Source: Pseudomonadota bacterium
GTDB lineage: Bacteria > Pseudomonadota > Alphaproteobacteria > UBA828 > JAPUJA01
Direction of reading: 5' to 3'
NCBI GenBank assembly: GCA_027296525.1
Contig: JAPUJA010000272.1
Location: forward strand, 1-26,282
DNA length: 26,282 nucleotides
This document shows, piece after piece, positions 6,590 to 15,014 of this stretch. The notes beneath the pieces are model-generated. The model was not told the origin of the DNA. It ran no database searches and worked only from the letters and a program-made list of their open reading frames with translations. Position numbers and translations under genes: made by a program. How positions within the stretch are numbered: the first letter of the stretch is position 1; the number at the start of each line of letters is the position of its first letter.

Positions 6590-8667
6590 CCGGAGCGCAG
6601 CAGCTTGACCGCGCTGTTTCGCTCGAACAGGTAGAGCAGCACGCGCAAGGCTTCGCCGCGCGCCGTCTCCAAGGCCTGATCCCGTTCCATCACGAGCCGG
6701 GTATCATCGCGCGCCGCGCCCAAGAGCGCGTCATGGGCGGCGAGATCGGCGAGGCGGAAAGACGCCATGCCGCTTTGACGGGTGCCGAGAAGCTCCCCGG
6801 CGCCGCGCAATCGGAGATCTTCTTCGGCGATGCGAAAACCGTTATTGGTCCGGCGCATGATCCGAAGCCTCTTCTTCGCCGTCTCGCTCAAGGGTGAGGC
6901 GTAGAGAAGCAGACAGGTCCCCCCCCGCTCGCCGCGCCCGACTCGGCCGCGCAGCTGGTGGAGCTGGGCGAGGCCGAAGCGCTCGGCGTGCTCGATGACC
7001 ATGACCGTCGCCTCGGGCACATCGACACCGACCTCGATGACGGTCGTCGCCACGAGAATATCGATTTCACCGGCCGTGAAGCTTGCCATCGTCCGGTCCT
7101 TCTCAGAGCCCGTCATCCGGCCGTGGATCAAGCCCACCCGGTCGCCGAAATCCGGCCGGAGCCCGGCGTGACGTTCGGTCGCGGCCGCAAGGTCGAGGGC
7201 CTCGGACTCCTCCACCAAAGGACAGACCCAATAGACCCGCGCGCCGTCGGCAATCGCGCGTTTGAGCGCCGCCGTCACGTCGACCATGCGCTCGAGGGCG
7301 ATCAGGCGCGTGTCGACCGGCTGCCGCCCAGGCGGCTTTTCGGTCAGGCGCGAGACGTCCATGTCGCCGTAAACCGTCATCAGGAGCGTGCGGGGAATCG
7401 GCGTCGCCGTCATGACAAGAACATCGACGCCTCGCCCCTTGGCCAGCAGGCTCATGCGCTGATGAACACCGAAGCGATGTTGCTCGTCGATGATCGCGAG
7501 TGCGAGATCCTTGAAATCGACGCCTTGCTGGAAGAGCGCGTGGGTGCCGATGATGAGATCGAGCTCACCACGCGCCAGACGTCCGAGCACCTCCTCGCGC
7601 GCCTTGCCCTTGTCGCGGCCGGTGAGCAGGGCGACGTCGAGCCCGCCCTGGCGCGCGATGGGCTCGATGGTGGCCATATGCTGACGGGCGAGAATCTCGG
7701 TGGGCGCCATCAAGGCCGCCTGTCCGCCGGCCTCGACGGCGATCAACGTGGCGAACAGGGCGACCACGGTCTTGCCGCTTCCGACATCGCCTTGGAGCAG
7801 ACGGACCATGCGCGTGGCCGTCCCCATGTTGGCCTCGATCTCCGCGATCACTTTCTCCTGGGTGCCGGTCAAGCGAAACGGCAGATGCTCGAGCACCTTC
7901 CCGCGCAGGCGGCCATCGCCCGCGATCGAACGGCCGGGGCGGTGCCGCTGATGCGCTCGGGTGAGCGCCAAGGCGAGCTGATTGGCGAGCAGCTCGTCAT
8001 AGGCGAGGCGCTCGCGCGCCGGCGCGGTCGGTTCGAGCTCGGCCTCGCCTTGGGGCCCGTGCACGGTGATGACCGCCGCCCGCCCGGCGGGCCACGCCTT
8101 GCGCCGCCGGAATTCGGGATCGAGCCATTCCGGTAACTCAGGCGCGCGCTCGAGCGCTCCCCTGATGGCGCGCGCCAACGGCTTCAAGGTGAGGCCGGCG
8201 GTCAGGGGGTAGACCGGTTCGACCGACGGGAGAGCGTCGATCTCCTCGAGGGGAGCGATATGATCCGGATGGGTCATCTGGATCTCGTTGCCGTAATGCT
8301 CGACGCGCCCGCTGACGACGCGTGTCTCGCCGATCGGCAGGACCCGGCGCAGATAATCCTCGCGCGGGTGGAAGAAGACGAGATAGATCGAACCGGTTTC
8401 GTCGGAGCCGTGGACCTTGTAGGGCCGGCGCGAGCCGTGCGCTGGAAGATGCCCTTCGATATGCAAGGTGAGGGTCGCGATCCGCCCGGCCGGCGCTTGG
8501 GCGACCTTGGGCGCGAAACGGCGATCGATCAGCCCCGTCGGCAGATGCCAAAGCAGGTCCACGACATGCGGTCCCGCGAGATCCTCGATCAATCGGCCGA
8601 TTCGAGGCCCCACCCCGGACAGGCTGGTCGCCGGCGCAAACAGAGGAAACAGGATTTCAGGACGCAT
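6586..8667 (-). CDS. recG: ATP-dependent DNA helicase RecG
   Basis: RecG, the branched-DNA translocase that reverses stalled replication forks and remodels recombination intermediates. The 693-residue product has the N-terminal wedge (OB-fold) domain, then superfamily 2 helicase motifs: Walker A GDVGSGKT at about residue 293, DEQH at about 393, MTATPIPRT, and the TTVIEVGVDVPEA ... QLRGRVGRG block near the C-terminus. I chose the ATG at 8667 (protein begins MRPEILFPLF, as in homologues) over an upstream in-frame start at 8715, which adds 16 unconserved residues. A run of eight C on the plus strand (6919-6926) lies in the coding sequence. It is divergent from sdhE-mfd and convergent with the DUF502 gene. 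Confidence 0.97.
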   Translation of the reverse strand: MRPEILFPLFAPATSLSGVGPRIGRLIEDLAGPHVVDLLWHLPTGLIDRRFAPKVAQAPAGRIATLTLHIEGHLPAHGSRRPYKVHGSDETGSIYLVFFHPREDYLRRVLPIGETRVVSGRVEHYGNEIQMTHPDHIAPLEEIDALPSVEPVYPLTAGLTLKPLARAIRGALERAPELPEWLDPEFRRRKAWPAGRAAVITVHGPQGEAELEPTAPARERLAYDELLANQLALALTRAHQRHRPGRSIAGDGRLRGKVLEHLPFRLTGTQEKVIAEIEANMGTATRMVRLLQGDVGSGKTVVALFATLIAVEAGGQAALMAPTEILARQHMATIEPIARQGGLDVALLTGRDKGKAREEVLGRLARGELDLIIGTHALFQQGVDFKDLALAIIDEQHRFGVHQRMSLLAKGRGVDVLVMTATPIPRTLLMTVYGDMDVSRLTEKPPGRQPVDTRLIALERMVDVTAALKRAIADGARVYWVCPLVEESEALDLAAATERHAGLRPDFGDRVGLIHGRMTGSEKDRTMASFTAGEIDILVATTVIEVGVDVPEATVMVIEHAERFGLAQLHQLRGRVGRGERGGTCLLLYASPLSETAKKRLRIMRRTNNGFRIAEEDLRLRGAGELLGTRQSGMASFRLADLAAHDALLGAARDDTRLVMERDQALETARGEALRVLLYLFERNSAVKLLRSG

Positions 8668-8834
8668 AAGCGGGCTCACCCGTGAGGGAGGGGAAGACCT
8701 TATCCGAGGACCCATACCCTGCCAACATTCCGGGGCATCTGGCTAAGCCATGAGGACGCTCGAGGCCCCCCTGGTGCCTTGTCCGAGCGTCCTATAATGT
8801 GGCGCGGGCCGTTGGAACCCCGGACCATTGCGAC

Positions 8835-9107
8835 ATGCGCAACGACGACACGATTCGACGCAAACGTATCTTGTTCCGGTGCCGCCATCGCGGCTCGAAG
8901 GAGTCTGACCTGCTCCTCGGCCGCTTCGCCGAGAGTCATATCCCGGATTTCGACGCGGCGCAGCTTGGCCGGCTCGAGAGCCTTATCGAGAACGACGACC
9001 CCAGCCTCTACGCCTGGATAACCGGTCGCCGGCCGGTGCCCCCGCGCTACGACAGCGACGTCATGGCGCTCCTGAAGGATTTTTCGAAGACAAACGTCGG
9101 GTCGTGA
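8835..9107 (+). CDS. sdhE: FAD assembly factor SdhE (succinate dehydrogenase assembly factor 2 family)
   Basis: A 90-residue protein of the SdhE/SDH5 family, which promotes covalent attachment of FAD to the succinate dehydrogenase flavoprotein. The family signature RGxxE is present as RGSKE near residue 18, followed by the usual helical pattern (LLLGRF, ending near YAWITGRRPVPP). I chose ATG 8835 because homologues begin close to RRKRILFRCRHRG; a GTG at 8799 is in frame but adds 12 unconserved residues. Neither start has a strong Shine-Dalgarno site. A perfect TATAAT lies at 8793-8798 but I see no properly spaced -35. The stop overlaps the mfd start as GTGA. The recG / sdhE / mfd neighbourhood is typical of Alphaproteobacteria. 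Confidence 0.93.
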   Translation: MRNDDTIRRKRILFRCRHRGSKESDLLLGRFAESHIPDFDAAQLGRLESLIENDDPSLYAWITGRRPVPPRYDSDVMALLKDFSKTNVGS

Positions 9108-12100
9108 TCTCGCTCGAGGATCTCTTTGGTGAACCGGGGACGCGCCTGATATCGAGCGCGCCGACGGGTTGCGACGCGTTCATCATCGGCCGCATCTCCC
9201 GGGCGCTGGCCCCCGTTACCGTCCTTCATGTTGCGCGAGACGATGTCCGGCTCGCACGCATGGCCGACGCGCTCCAATTCTTCGCGCCCGAGGCAGGCCG
9301 GCTCACCTTTCCCGCATGGGACTGCCAGCCCTACGATCGCATCTCGCCCCGTGCCGACATCGCGAGCCGCCGCCTGGAGACTCTGGCCCGCCTGGCCCAG
9401 CCCGAGGCCAACGGCGACGGGTCGAGCCGCGTCGTGCTTACGACCATCAACGCGCTCCTGCAGCGCGTGCCGCCGCGTGAGCTCATCGCCGGCAAGCTCT
9501 TGACCGTTTCGCCCGGGAGCACGTTCTCCCGCGAGCGGCTGATCGATTACCTCTTGAGCAACGGCTACAGCTCGGCGGGGACCGTCGTCGAGGCCGGCGA
9601 GTACGCCGTGCGGGGCGGTCTCATCGATCTTTTCCCTCCGGGGGCGAGCGACCCCATCCGACTCGATTTCTTCGGCGAGACCATCGAGTCGATGCGCCGT
9701 TTCGATGCCGCGACCCAGCGCAGCAAGGAATCGGTCGATGAGCTTCGGCTGTTTCCGGTCAGCGAGCTGTTCACCGATCCCGAAACACGCGCCCGTTTCA
9801 AGACCGGGTATCACGAGCTCTTCGGAGCCGTCATGGGCGACGATCCGCTCTACGAGTCGATCTCCGCCGGTCGGAAGTATCCCGGCATGGAGCACTGGTT
9901 GCCGCTCTTCCACGAACGCCTGGAGACGCTCTTCGATTACCTGCCCGATGCGCTCATCACCCTCGACCATCTGGTCGAAGATTCTCGGGATGCGCGTATC
10001 GCGACGATCGTGGATCACTATGAGGCCCGCCTTGAGGCGCCGGAGGCGGCCGTCGGCGGGACGGTTCCGGCCTATAACCCGGTTCCGCCCGAGCGACTCT
10101 ACCTGACAGCCAGGGAATGGGATGAACGGATGGCCGCGCGTGCGGTCGCGCAATTTTTTCCGTTCGCGCGTCCACCGGTCGAAGGCGAGCGCATCTTCGA
10201 CGCCGGGGGCAAGCAAGCCGGCGATTTTTCCGCCGAGCGCGCGGAGGCCGGCGGCGTCCTGTTCGATGCCGTGGCCCGTGCGATCGAGAACCACCGGCGG
10301 CAGGGAAAACACGTGGTCATCGCCGCCCACAGCGCCGGCACCCTCGACCGGCTGCGCAAGCTGTTGAGCGGCCACGGGCTGCCCGATCCGCCCCAGGTGG
10401 AGACCTGGGCCGAGGTCGCGGCGATGGCGGAACCATCCCTGGCGCTCGCGCTGCTTCCCCTCGAACACGGTTTCGAGACCGCCGAGTTCATCGTCATCGG
10501 CGAGCAGGACATCCTCGGCGATCGCCTGATCCGCCGTCCCACCCGAAAGCGGCGCTCGGAAGACTTCCTGGCGAGCGCCTCGGAGATCTCAAAGGGCGAT
10601 CTGGTTGTGCATATGGAGCATGGCATTGGGCGTTTCGACGGCTTGGCGATCCTCGAGGTGGCCGGCGCGCGACACGACTGCTTGCGCCTGCTTTATGACG
10701 GCGGCGATCGGCTTTTTCTCCCGGCCGAAAATATCGAGGTCCTGTCGCGCTACGGATCAGAGGATCAACCCGTGGTGCTCGACAAGCTGGGAGGAGCCTC
10801 CTGGCAGGCGCGGACATCGCGTCTGAAGCGGCGGATCCGCGATATGGCGGACGAGCTCGTCCGCATCGCGGCCGAGCGTACCTTGAAGCCAGCACCCCGC
10901 TTGGCGCCGCAGGACGGTCTCTACGAGGAGTTCTGCGCGCGTTTCCCGCACACCGAGACCGAAGATCAGGCACAGGCGATCGACGAGACGCTCAGCGATT
11001 TGGCGTCGGGTCGGCCGATGGACCGCTTGATTTGCGGCGACGTCGGTTTCGGCAAAACCGAAGTGGCCTTGCGCGCGGCATTTGTCACCGCAATGGCGGG
11101 AAAGCAAATCGCCGTCGTCGTGCCGACGACGCTGCTCTGCCGGCAACATTTTGAGACCTTCCGCGCGCGCTTCACAGGCCTCCCGGTGAACATCGCTCCG
11201 CTCTCGCGGCTGGTCCCGGCGAAGCGAACGGCTGAGGTGAAGGCGGGGCTCGCCACAGGCGAAATCGATATCGTAATCGGCACGCACGCGCTCTTGAGCA
11301 AGCAAATGAGCTTTCACGATCTCGGCCTTCTCGTGATCGATGAAGAGCAGCATTTCGGCGTCACCCACAAGGAACGTCTGAAACAGCTCAAGAGCAATGT
11401 CCATGTGCTGGCCATGACGGCCACCCCGATACCTCGAACGTTGCAACTCGCGCTGAGCGGCGTGCGTGAAATGAGCGTGATCGCGACCCCGCCGGTCGAT
11501 CGCCTGGCCGTGCGTACCTATATCCTCCCATTCGATGCCGTGGCGATCCGCGACGCCCTGCTGCGCGAACATTATCGAAGCGGCCAGTCGTTCTATGTCT
11601 GCCCGCGGATCTCCGATATCGAACGGGTCGCTCAACGGGTGCGCCGGCTCGTGCCGGAAGTGAAGGTCGCAACCGCCCATGGCCGCATGCCCGCGCGCGC
11701 CCTCGAGGACGTGATGACCGCCTACTATGACGGTGCCTATGACGTGCTCGTGGTGACGGCGATCATCGAGTCAGGCCTCGATATCCCGGCGGCAAACACG
11801 ATGATCATTCACCGCGCCGACATGTTCGGTCTCGCGCAGCTTTACCAGCTGCGCGGACGGATCGGCCGTGCCAAGGTGCGCGCCTACGCTTACCTGACGC
11901 TCGAACCCGAGCGCTCGATCACGGCGGCGGCGGAGAAACGTCTCGGCGTCCTGCACAAGCTCGACAGCCTGGGCGCGGGCTTCAACCTGGCGAGCTACGA
12001 TCTCGATATTCGCGGCGCCGGAAACCTGCTGGGCGCCGAGCAATCGGGGCACATCCGCGAGGTCGGTATCGAGCTCTATCAGCATCTCATCGAGCAGGCC

Positions 12101-12631
12101 GTCGCCGAGGCACGGCAAGAAGCCGGCGTCGCGACCCACGTGCCCCGTGTGGCGTGGACGCCCCAGATCAATATCGGCGCCTCGGTCCTGATCCCGGAGG
12201 ACTACGTCTCCGATCTCGGCATCCGCCTTGGGCTCTATCGGCGCATCGCCCAGCTCGAAGCGCGCGACGAGATCGACGCCTTCGCCGCCGAGCTCGCGGA
12301 TCGCTTCGGTCCGGTGCCCGACGAGGTCAATCATCTGCTCGAGATCGTGGCGATCAAGCATCTCTGCCGTGAGGCCGGGGTCGAAAAGATCGAGGCCGGG
12401 CCCAAGGGCGCCTCACTCACCTTCCGCGACAAGGTGTTTGCCGCACCCGAACGGCTCGTCGGCTTCATCGCCGATCCCGTCAATCGGATGAATCTGCGCC
12501 CGGACTCGACTCTCGTGGCGCGCCGGACCTGGGGCAGCGCAGCCGAACGGCTCGAAGGCGCGAGCAACCTGCTGGGCGAGCTCGTCGCGCTCGCGCGTTC
12601 CGACGAGGCCCAGGACGTCGGGGTGGCCTAG
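9104..12631 (+). CDS. mfd: Transcription-repair coupling factor Mfd
   Basis: Mfd removes RNA polymerase stalled at DNA lesions and recruits UvrA. At 1175 residues it has full family length. Visible in order: the N-terminal UvrB-like region; the RNA-polymerase-interaction domain around 490-590 (EISKGDLVVHMEHGIGRFDG); the translocase motifs GDVGFGKT (645-652), DEEQ (746-749), MTATPIPRT, ESGLDIPAANT and QLRGRIGRAK; and a C-terminal domain from about residue 1010. The start is GTG 9104, which overlaps the sdhE stop (GTGA), so its translation is probably coupled to sdhE. Its TAG stop shares a CTAG with the stop of the convergent SagB-like gene. Confidence 0.97.
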   Translation: MISLEDLFGEPGTRLISSAPTGCDAFIIGRISRALAPVTVLHVARDDVRLARMADALQFFAPEAGRLTFPAWDCQPYDRISPRADIASRRLETLARLAQPEANGDGSSRVVLTTINALLQRVPPRELIAGKLLTVSPGSTFSRERLIDYLLSNGYSSAGTVVEAGEYAVRGGLIDLFPPGASDPIRLDFFGETIESMRRFDAATQRSKESVDELRLFPVSELFTDPETRARFKTGYHELFGAVMGDDPLYESISAGRKYPGMEHWLPLFHERLETLFDYLPDALITLDHLVEDSRDARIATIVDHYEARLEAPEAAVGGTVPAYNPVPPERLYLTAREWDERMAARAVAQFFPFARPPVEGERIFDAGGKQAGDFSAERAEAGGVLFDAVARAIENHRRQGKHVVIAAHSAGTLDRLRKLLSGHGLPDPPQVETWAEVAAMAEPSLALALLPLEHGFETAEFIVIGEQDILGDRLIRRPTRKRRSEDFLASASEISKGDLVVHMEHGIGRFDGLAILEVAGARHDCLRLLYDGGDRLFLPAENIEVLSRYGSEDQPVVLDKLGGASWQARTSRLKRRIRDMADELVRIAAERTLKPAPRLAPQDGLYEEFCARFPHTETEDQAQAIDETLSDLASGRPMDRLICGDVGFGKTEVALRAAFVTAMAGKQIAVVVPTTLLCRQHFETFRARFTGLPVNIAPLSRLVPAKRTAEVKAGLATGEIDIVIGTHALLSKQMSFHDLGLLVIDEEQHFGVTHKERLKQLKSNVHVLAMTATPIPRTLQLALSGVREMSVIATPPVDRLAVRTYILPFDAVAIRDALLREHYRSGQSFYVCPRISDIERVAQRVRRLVPEVKVATAHGRMPARALEDVMTAYYDGAYDVLVVTAIIESGLDIPAANTMIIHRADMFGLAQLYQLRGRIGRAKVRAYAYLTLEPERSITAAAEKRLGVLHKLDSLGAGFNLASYDLDIRGAGNLLGAEQSGHIREVGIELYQHLIEQAVAEARQEAGVATHVPRVAWTPQINIGASVLIPEDYVSDLGIRLGLYRRIAQLEARDEIDAFAAELADRFGPVPDEVNHLLEIVAIKHLCREAGVEKIEAGPKGASLTFRDKVFAAPERLVGFIADPVNRMNLRPDSTLVARRTWGSAAERLEGASNLLGELVALARSDEAQDVGVA

Positions 12632-14346
12632 GAGCAACCTCGGCCGAGATGCGCGTAGGCCGGCAGGGTGGTCAGGCGATCGTCCTCGAGCGCGCCTCCG
12701 ACGGTGAAGTGGTACAGGCTCTGCCACTCCTCCGACCCGAGGCCGAGGAGACGATGGACGAGATCGTCGAAATAGCAGCCGATGCCGGTCGCGCGGACAC
12801 CCGCCGCCTCGGCCTGAAGATAGAGAGCCTGGCCGATCAAGCCGCACTCCCAGAACAGGCGACGGTAGGCCCAGGAACCCTCCTCTTCGAGAGTGCGGGC
12901 AAAATCGGCCACCATCGCCAGGCTGAAGGCGCCGTCGGCGGCGATCTCCTGGAGGCAACTTGCTTGGGCCGCCGCCGGGCGGAAATCGCCGAGCGCGAGC
13001 GCGTAGAGCGGCAGGGACGCGAGCTCCACATCGAGCCAGGCGAACTTCCGATGGCAGGCGGCGCGCAGCGCCGAGCGCCGATCCCCATCGCGCATCAGCA
13101 TGTAGAGGCCCGCGGGCAGATCCTCGACCCGGTGGACGAACAGGGCGAGCTGCACCCGGGCCGGGAAGCCGACGCTTTGCCAGGGCGGCCTCGCGGGGTC
13201 GGGCAGGGCGGCCGCCATCATGGCGACGAAATTCGAGCGCGCCAGGCCGGTTTGCCCATCCAGGGCGACGGCGCTCCGGCGTCGGCGGATGAGCCGCGCC
13301 GCGCTTAGGCCGTCCGATCGGGCGGGGGTGGGCGCGGCGGCCAACGGGGGCGCAGCCGTGAGCGGCGTCGAGTCGCCGGTCCGGGGTTTGGTCGCGGCGC
13401 GGGCGACGACCGGGATCTCCGACCAGTCGACGTGGCTCTGGCTCAGCCGGTTGGCCTGCCCGCGCCACGCGCCCTGGCGCACGACGCCGTCGAGCGGCAA
13501 CGGAACGCTTTCGCTGCCTGTGGGATTCGTGAGGACAGCCGCCAGCAGCTCGGGCGCTTCCGGCTCGGCCTGGGCGAAATCGCCCTGCCGTTCGAGGCCG
13601 AGCAGGCCTGAAATGTCGGCGTCCGAAACATGCGAAAGCAACCACACCCGCCAGCCGAGGGCCGCCGCCGCGAAACTCAACGCGCCCAGGGCATGGCCCA
13701 CATCGTGCTGGCAGTAGCGATAGGCCCGCTGGCCGTATTTCCAGGCCTCCCGCCAATGGACCGAGCTGAGGCCCGCGAGGAAGGCCAGCGCCGGAGGATC
13801 GCCTGAGAGCGCGCTCCAGGCATCGGCGCCGAGCCGCGCGCGCTCCTCGAGGGCGTGCTCGCGGGGCGCGTAGTGGTAGACGCCGGGCCGATCGGAGATG
13901 CCGGGCAAAGCCGGAATGAGCAGATAGCCTTCGGTCGGATGGAGGTTGCCGCTCGAGGGATTGCCGCGCAGAGCCCATTTCGTGCCCTGAAAGCTCTTCC
14001 ATGCCGTGATCCCGAGGCTGAGCTCGAGAAATAGCCCGAGCGTCTGGCGCGTCAGGGGGCGCGGGCGGATGGCGCCGGGTCTGACGAGGGCGTCGAAGAG
14101 CGGCGTGTCGTCATCCGCGGCCAGGGGAAGCGGCACCTCGTGCGCGCCGGCGAATCGGCGAAACGGCTCCGGCTGATTCGCCCAGTCGAGATAACCGGGG
14201 CCTTCCGCATAATGACCGAGGGCATGCTTGCTGAGCCGGTGATAACGCCACACCGCCGCAAGGGGCGCCGATCGCCCGGGGCGTCGCTCGCTGGCCTTCG
14301 AGGCCGTGCTCAAGGACTCGCTCGCCGCCGGTATCCGGTCTTGCAA
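12628..14346 (-). CDS. SagB-type dehydrogenase with two tandem nitroreductase-fold domains
   Basis: A protein of up to 572 residues from the SagB / nitroreductase superfamily of FMN-dependent oxidoreductases. The N-terminal half (about 32-270) begins YHRLSKHALGHY and contains NPSSGNLHPTEGYL, the SagB-like flavin-site segment. The C-terminal half (about 340-560) repeats the fold: IRRRRSAVALDG, then LYMLMRDGDRR and WECGLIGQALYLQAEAAG, the usual dimer and FMN contacts. Nitroreductases normally act as dimers of about 200-residue subunits, so this is a covalent pseudo-dimer. The substrate is unknown; no RiPP precursor or cyclodehydratase lies nearby, so a thiazole/oxazole role is unsupported. The start is uncertain: TTG 14346 is the longest form, and GTG 14253 would begin just at the conserved domain. 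It lies downstream of the pterin dehydratase gene on the same strand. Confidence 0.85.
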   Translation of the reverse strand: MQDRIPAASESLSTASKASERRPGRSAPLAAVWRYHRLSKHALGHYAEGPGYLDWANQPEPFRRFAGAHEVPLPLAADDDTPLFDALVRPGAIRPRPLTRQTLGLFLELSLGITAWKSFQGTKWALRGNPSSGNLHPTEGYLLIPALPGISDRPGVYHYAPREHALEERARLGADAWSALSGDPPALAFLAGLSSVHWREAWKYGQRAYRYCQHDVGHALGALSFAAAALGWRVWLLSHVSDADISGLLGLERQGDFAQAEPEAPELLAAVLTNPTGSESVPLPLDGVVRQGAWRGQANRLSQSHVDWSEIPVVARAATKPRTGDSTPLTAAPPLAAAPTPARSDGLSAARLIRRRRSAVALDGQTGLARSNFVAMMAAALPDPARPPWQSVGFPARVQLALFVHRVEDLPAGLYMLMRDGDRRSALRAACHRKFAWLDVELASLPLYALALGDFRPAAAQASCLQEIAADGAFSLAMVADFARTLEEEGSWAYRRLFWECGLIGQALYLQAEAAGVRATGIGCYFDDLVHRLLGLGSEEWQSLYHFTVGGALEDDRLTTLPAYAHLGRGCS

Positions 14347-14412
14347 ACGCTGGCGCTTGGCGCGAATCCGGGCATGGGCACAACGCTCGGTCGTCGAAAA
14401 CCGGCGAAAGGC

Positions 14413-14739
14413 TCAGGCGAGTTCGTTGACCTTGGCCGCCATGATGAAGTCGTTTTCGTGTAAGCCTTTGATTTTGTGTGTGTAAAAGAGCACCTCGCAA
14501 TAACCCCATCCGACCCGCAGGTCGGGATGGTGGCCTTCGGCCTCCGCGAGCTCGGCCACTTTCTGGGCGAATTCCATGGCCTGGGCAAAATCGGCGAAGT
14601 CGAACTTGCGCTCGATTTTGGCTGCGCCGTCAAGCAGTTGCCAGCCCGGTGTTTGCGTCAAGAGTGCCTCGGCCTCGGCGGGCTTGAGGGGTGGAACCCC
14701 TCCCCGGCAGGGAACGCAGGTCTTCGCCGTCAGGCCCAT
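14413..14739 (-). CDS. phhB: 4a-hydroxytetrahydrobiopterin dehydratase (pterin carbinolamine dehydratase)
   Basis: A 108-residue pterin-4a-carbinolamine dehydratase, which dehydrates the 4a-hydroxy pterin made by aromatic amino acid hydroxylases so that the cofactor can be recycled. The N-terminus has the common bacterial pair in CVPCRGGVPPL; the active-site block is GHHPDL with the His pair, followed by a third His in FYTHKIKGLHENDF. ATG 14739 is preceded by a strong AGGGGGG site seven bases away. No phenylalanine hydroxylase is in the window, so the partner pathway is not shown and the enzyme could serve another pterin. The SagB-like gene follows 66 bp downstream, possibly in the same transcript. 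Confidence 0.92.
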   Translation of the reverse strand: MGLTAKTCVPCRGGVPPLKPAEAEALLTQTPGWQLLDGAAKIERKFDFADFAQAMEFAQKVAELAEAEGHHPDLRVGWGYCEVLFYTHKIKGLHENDFIMAAKVNELA

Positions 14740-14746
14740 GGGTCAT

Positions 14747-14753
14747 CCCCCCT
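14747..14753 (-). promoter_or_regulatory. Strong ribosome binding site for the pterin dehydratase gene
   Basis: AGGGGGG on the minus strand stands seven bases before the ATG at 14739 and fixes that start; the codon two before the ATG is an in-frame stop. Confidence 0.7.
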
Positions 14754-14890
14754 AAAAAAGTTTCTAGTAATAGCGAGTTTTAAGATGTTATGGCTATGAG
14801 CTCTCAGCTAGGTTTAATTTTACGCCTTTTTGTCTATTTAGTGCGCCTCCCCAACAACGGCGACCCGCCGGTTCGAAGATTGTGAGTTGC

Positions 14891-14918
14891 GTGACTTAAC
14901 GCATGCTGGAAATATACT
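14891..14918 (+). promoter_or_regulatory. Candidate sigma-70-type promoter for dxr
   Basis: GTGACT (14891-14896, four of six matches to TTGACA) and TATACT (14913-14918, five of six to TATAAT) are separated by 16 bp. Transcription would begin near 14925, leaving a leader of about 90 bases. It could drive dxr-hpnC-hpnD. Confidence 0.4.
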
Positions 14919-15014
14919 CTCAAGGGGCCGGCGTTCCACCGGGGGGCGATCATTGACGATACCGAGAGGGATGGCGCGCGCGAGGAGGCAGGTCCGCTCG
15001 AGCGCTTTCAGCGC

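Larger units (their letters stand above)
14740..15014. other. 275-bp divergent intergenic region with an AT-rich core
   Basis: The region between the pterin dehydratase gene and dxr has no gene. Bases 14755-14845 are strikingly AT-rich for this DNA and probably contain promoters for one or both flanking genes. A dxr promoter candidate is listed separately. GCGCT-TTC-AGCGC (15002-15014) can form a small hairpin directly before the dxr ATG, where a ribosome binding site would be. Confidence 0.6.

Noticed and set aside
6958..8136. 392-residue plus-strand open frame opposite recG
   Set aside because: Histidine/arginine/aspartate-rich composition typical of the antisense of a GC-rich gene; recG motifs on the other strand are unambiguous.
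8793..8798. Perfect TATAAT upstream of sdhE
   Set aside because: No -35-like hexamer lies 15-19 bp upstream; the nearest candidate, TTGTCC, is only 8 bp away. Not called as a promoter.
12413..14002. 529-residue open frame overlapping the SagB-like gene in another frame
   Set aside because: Arginine/proline/glycine-rich shadow product with no family pattern; the SagB-like frame has clear nitroreductase motifs.
12628..14739. RiPP (thiazole/oxazole peptide) gene cluster around the SagB-like protein
   Set aside because: No precursor peptide, YcaO cyclodehydratase or exporter is present nearby; the neighbours are mfd and a pterin dehydratase.
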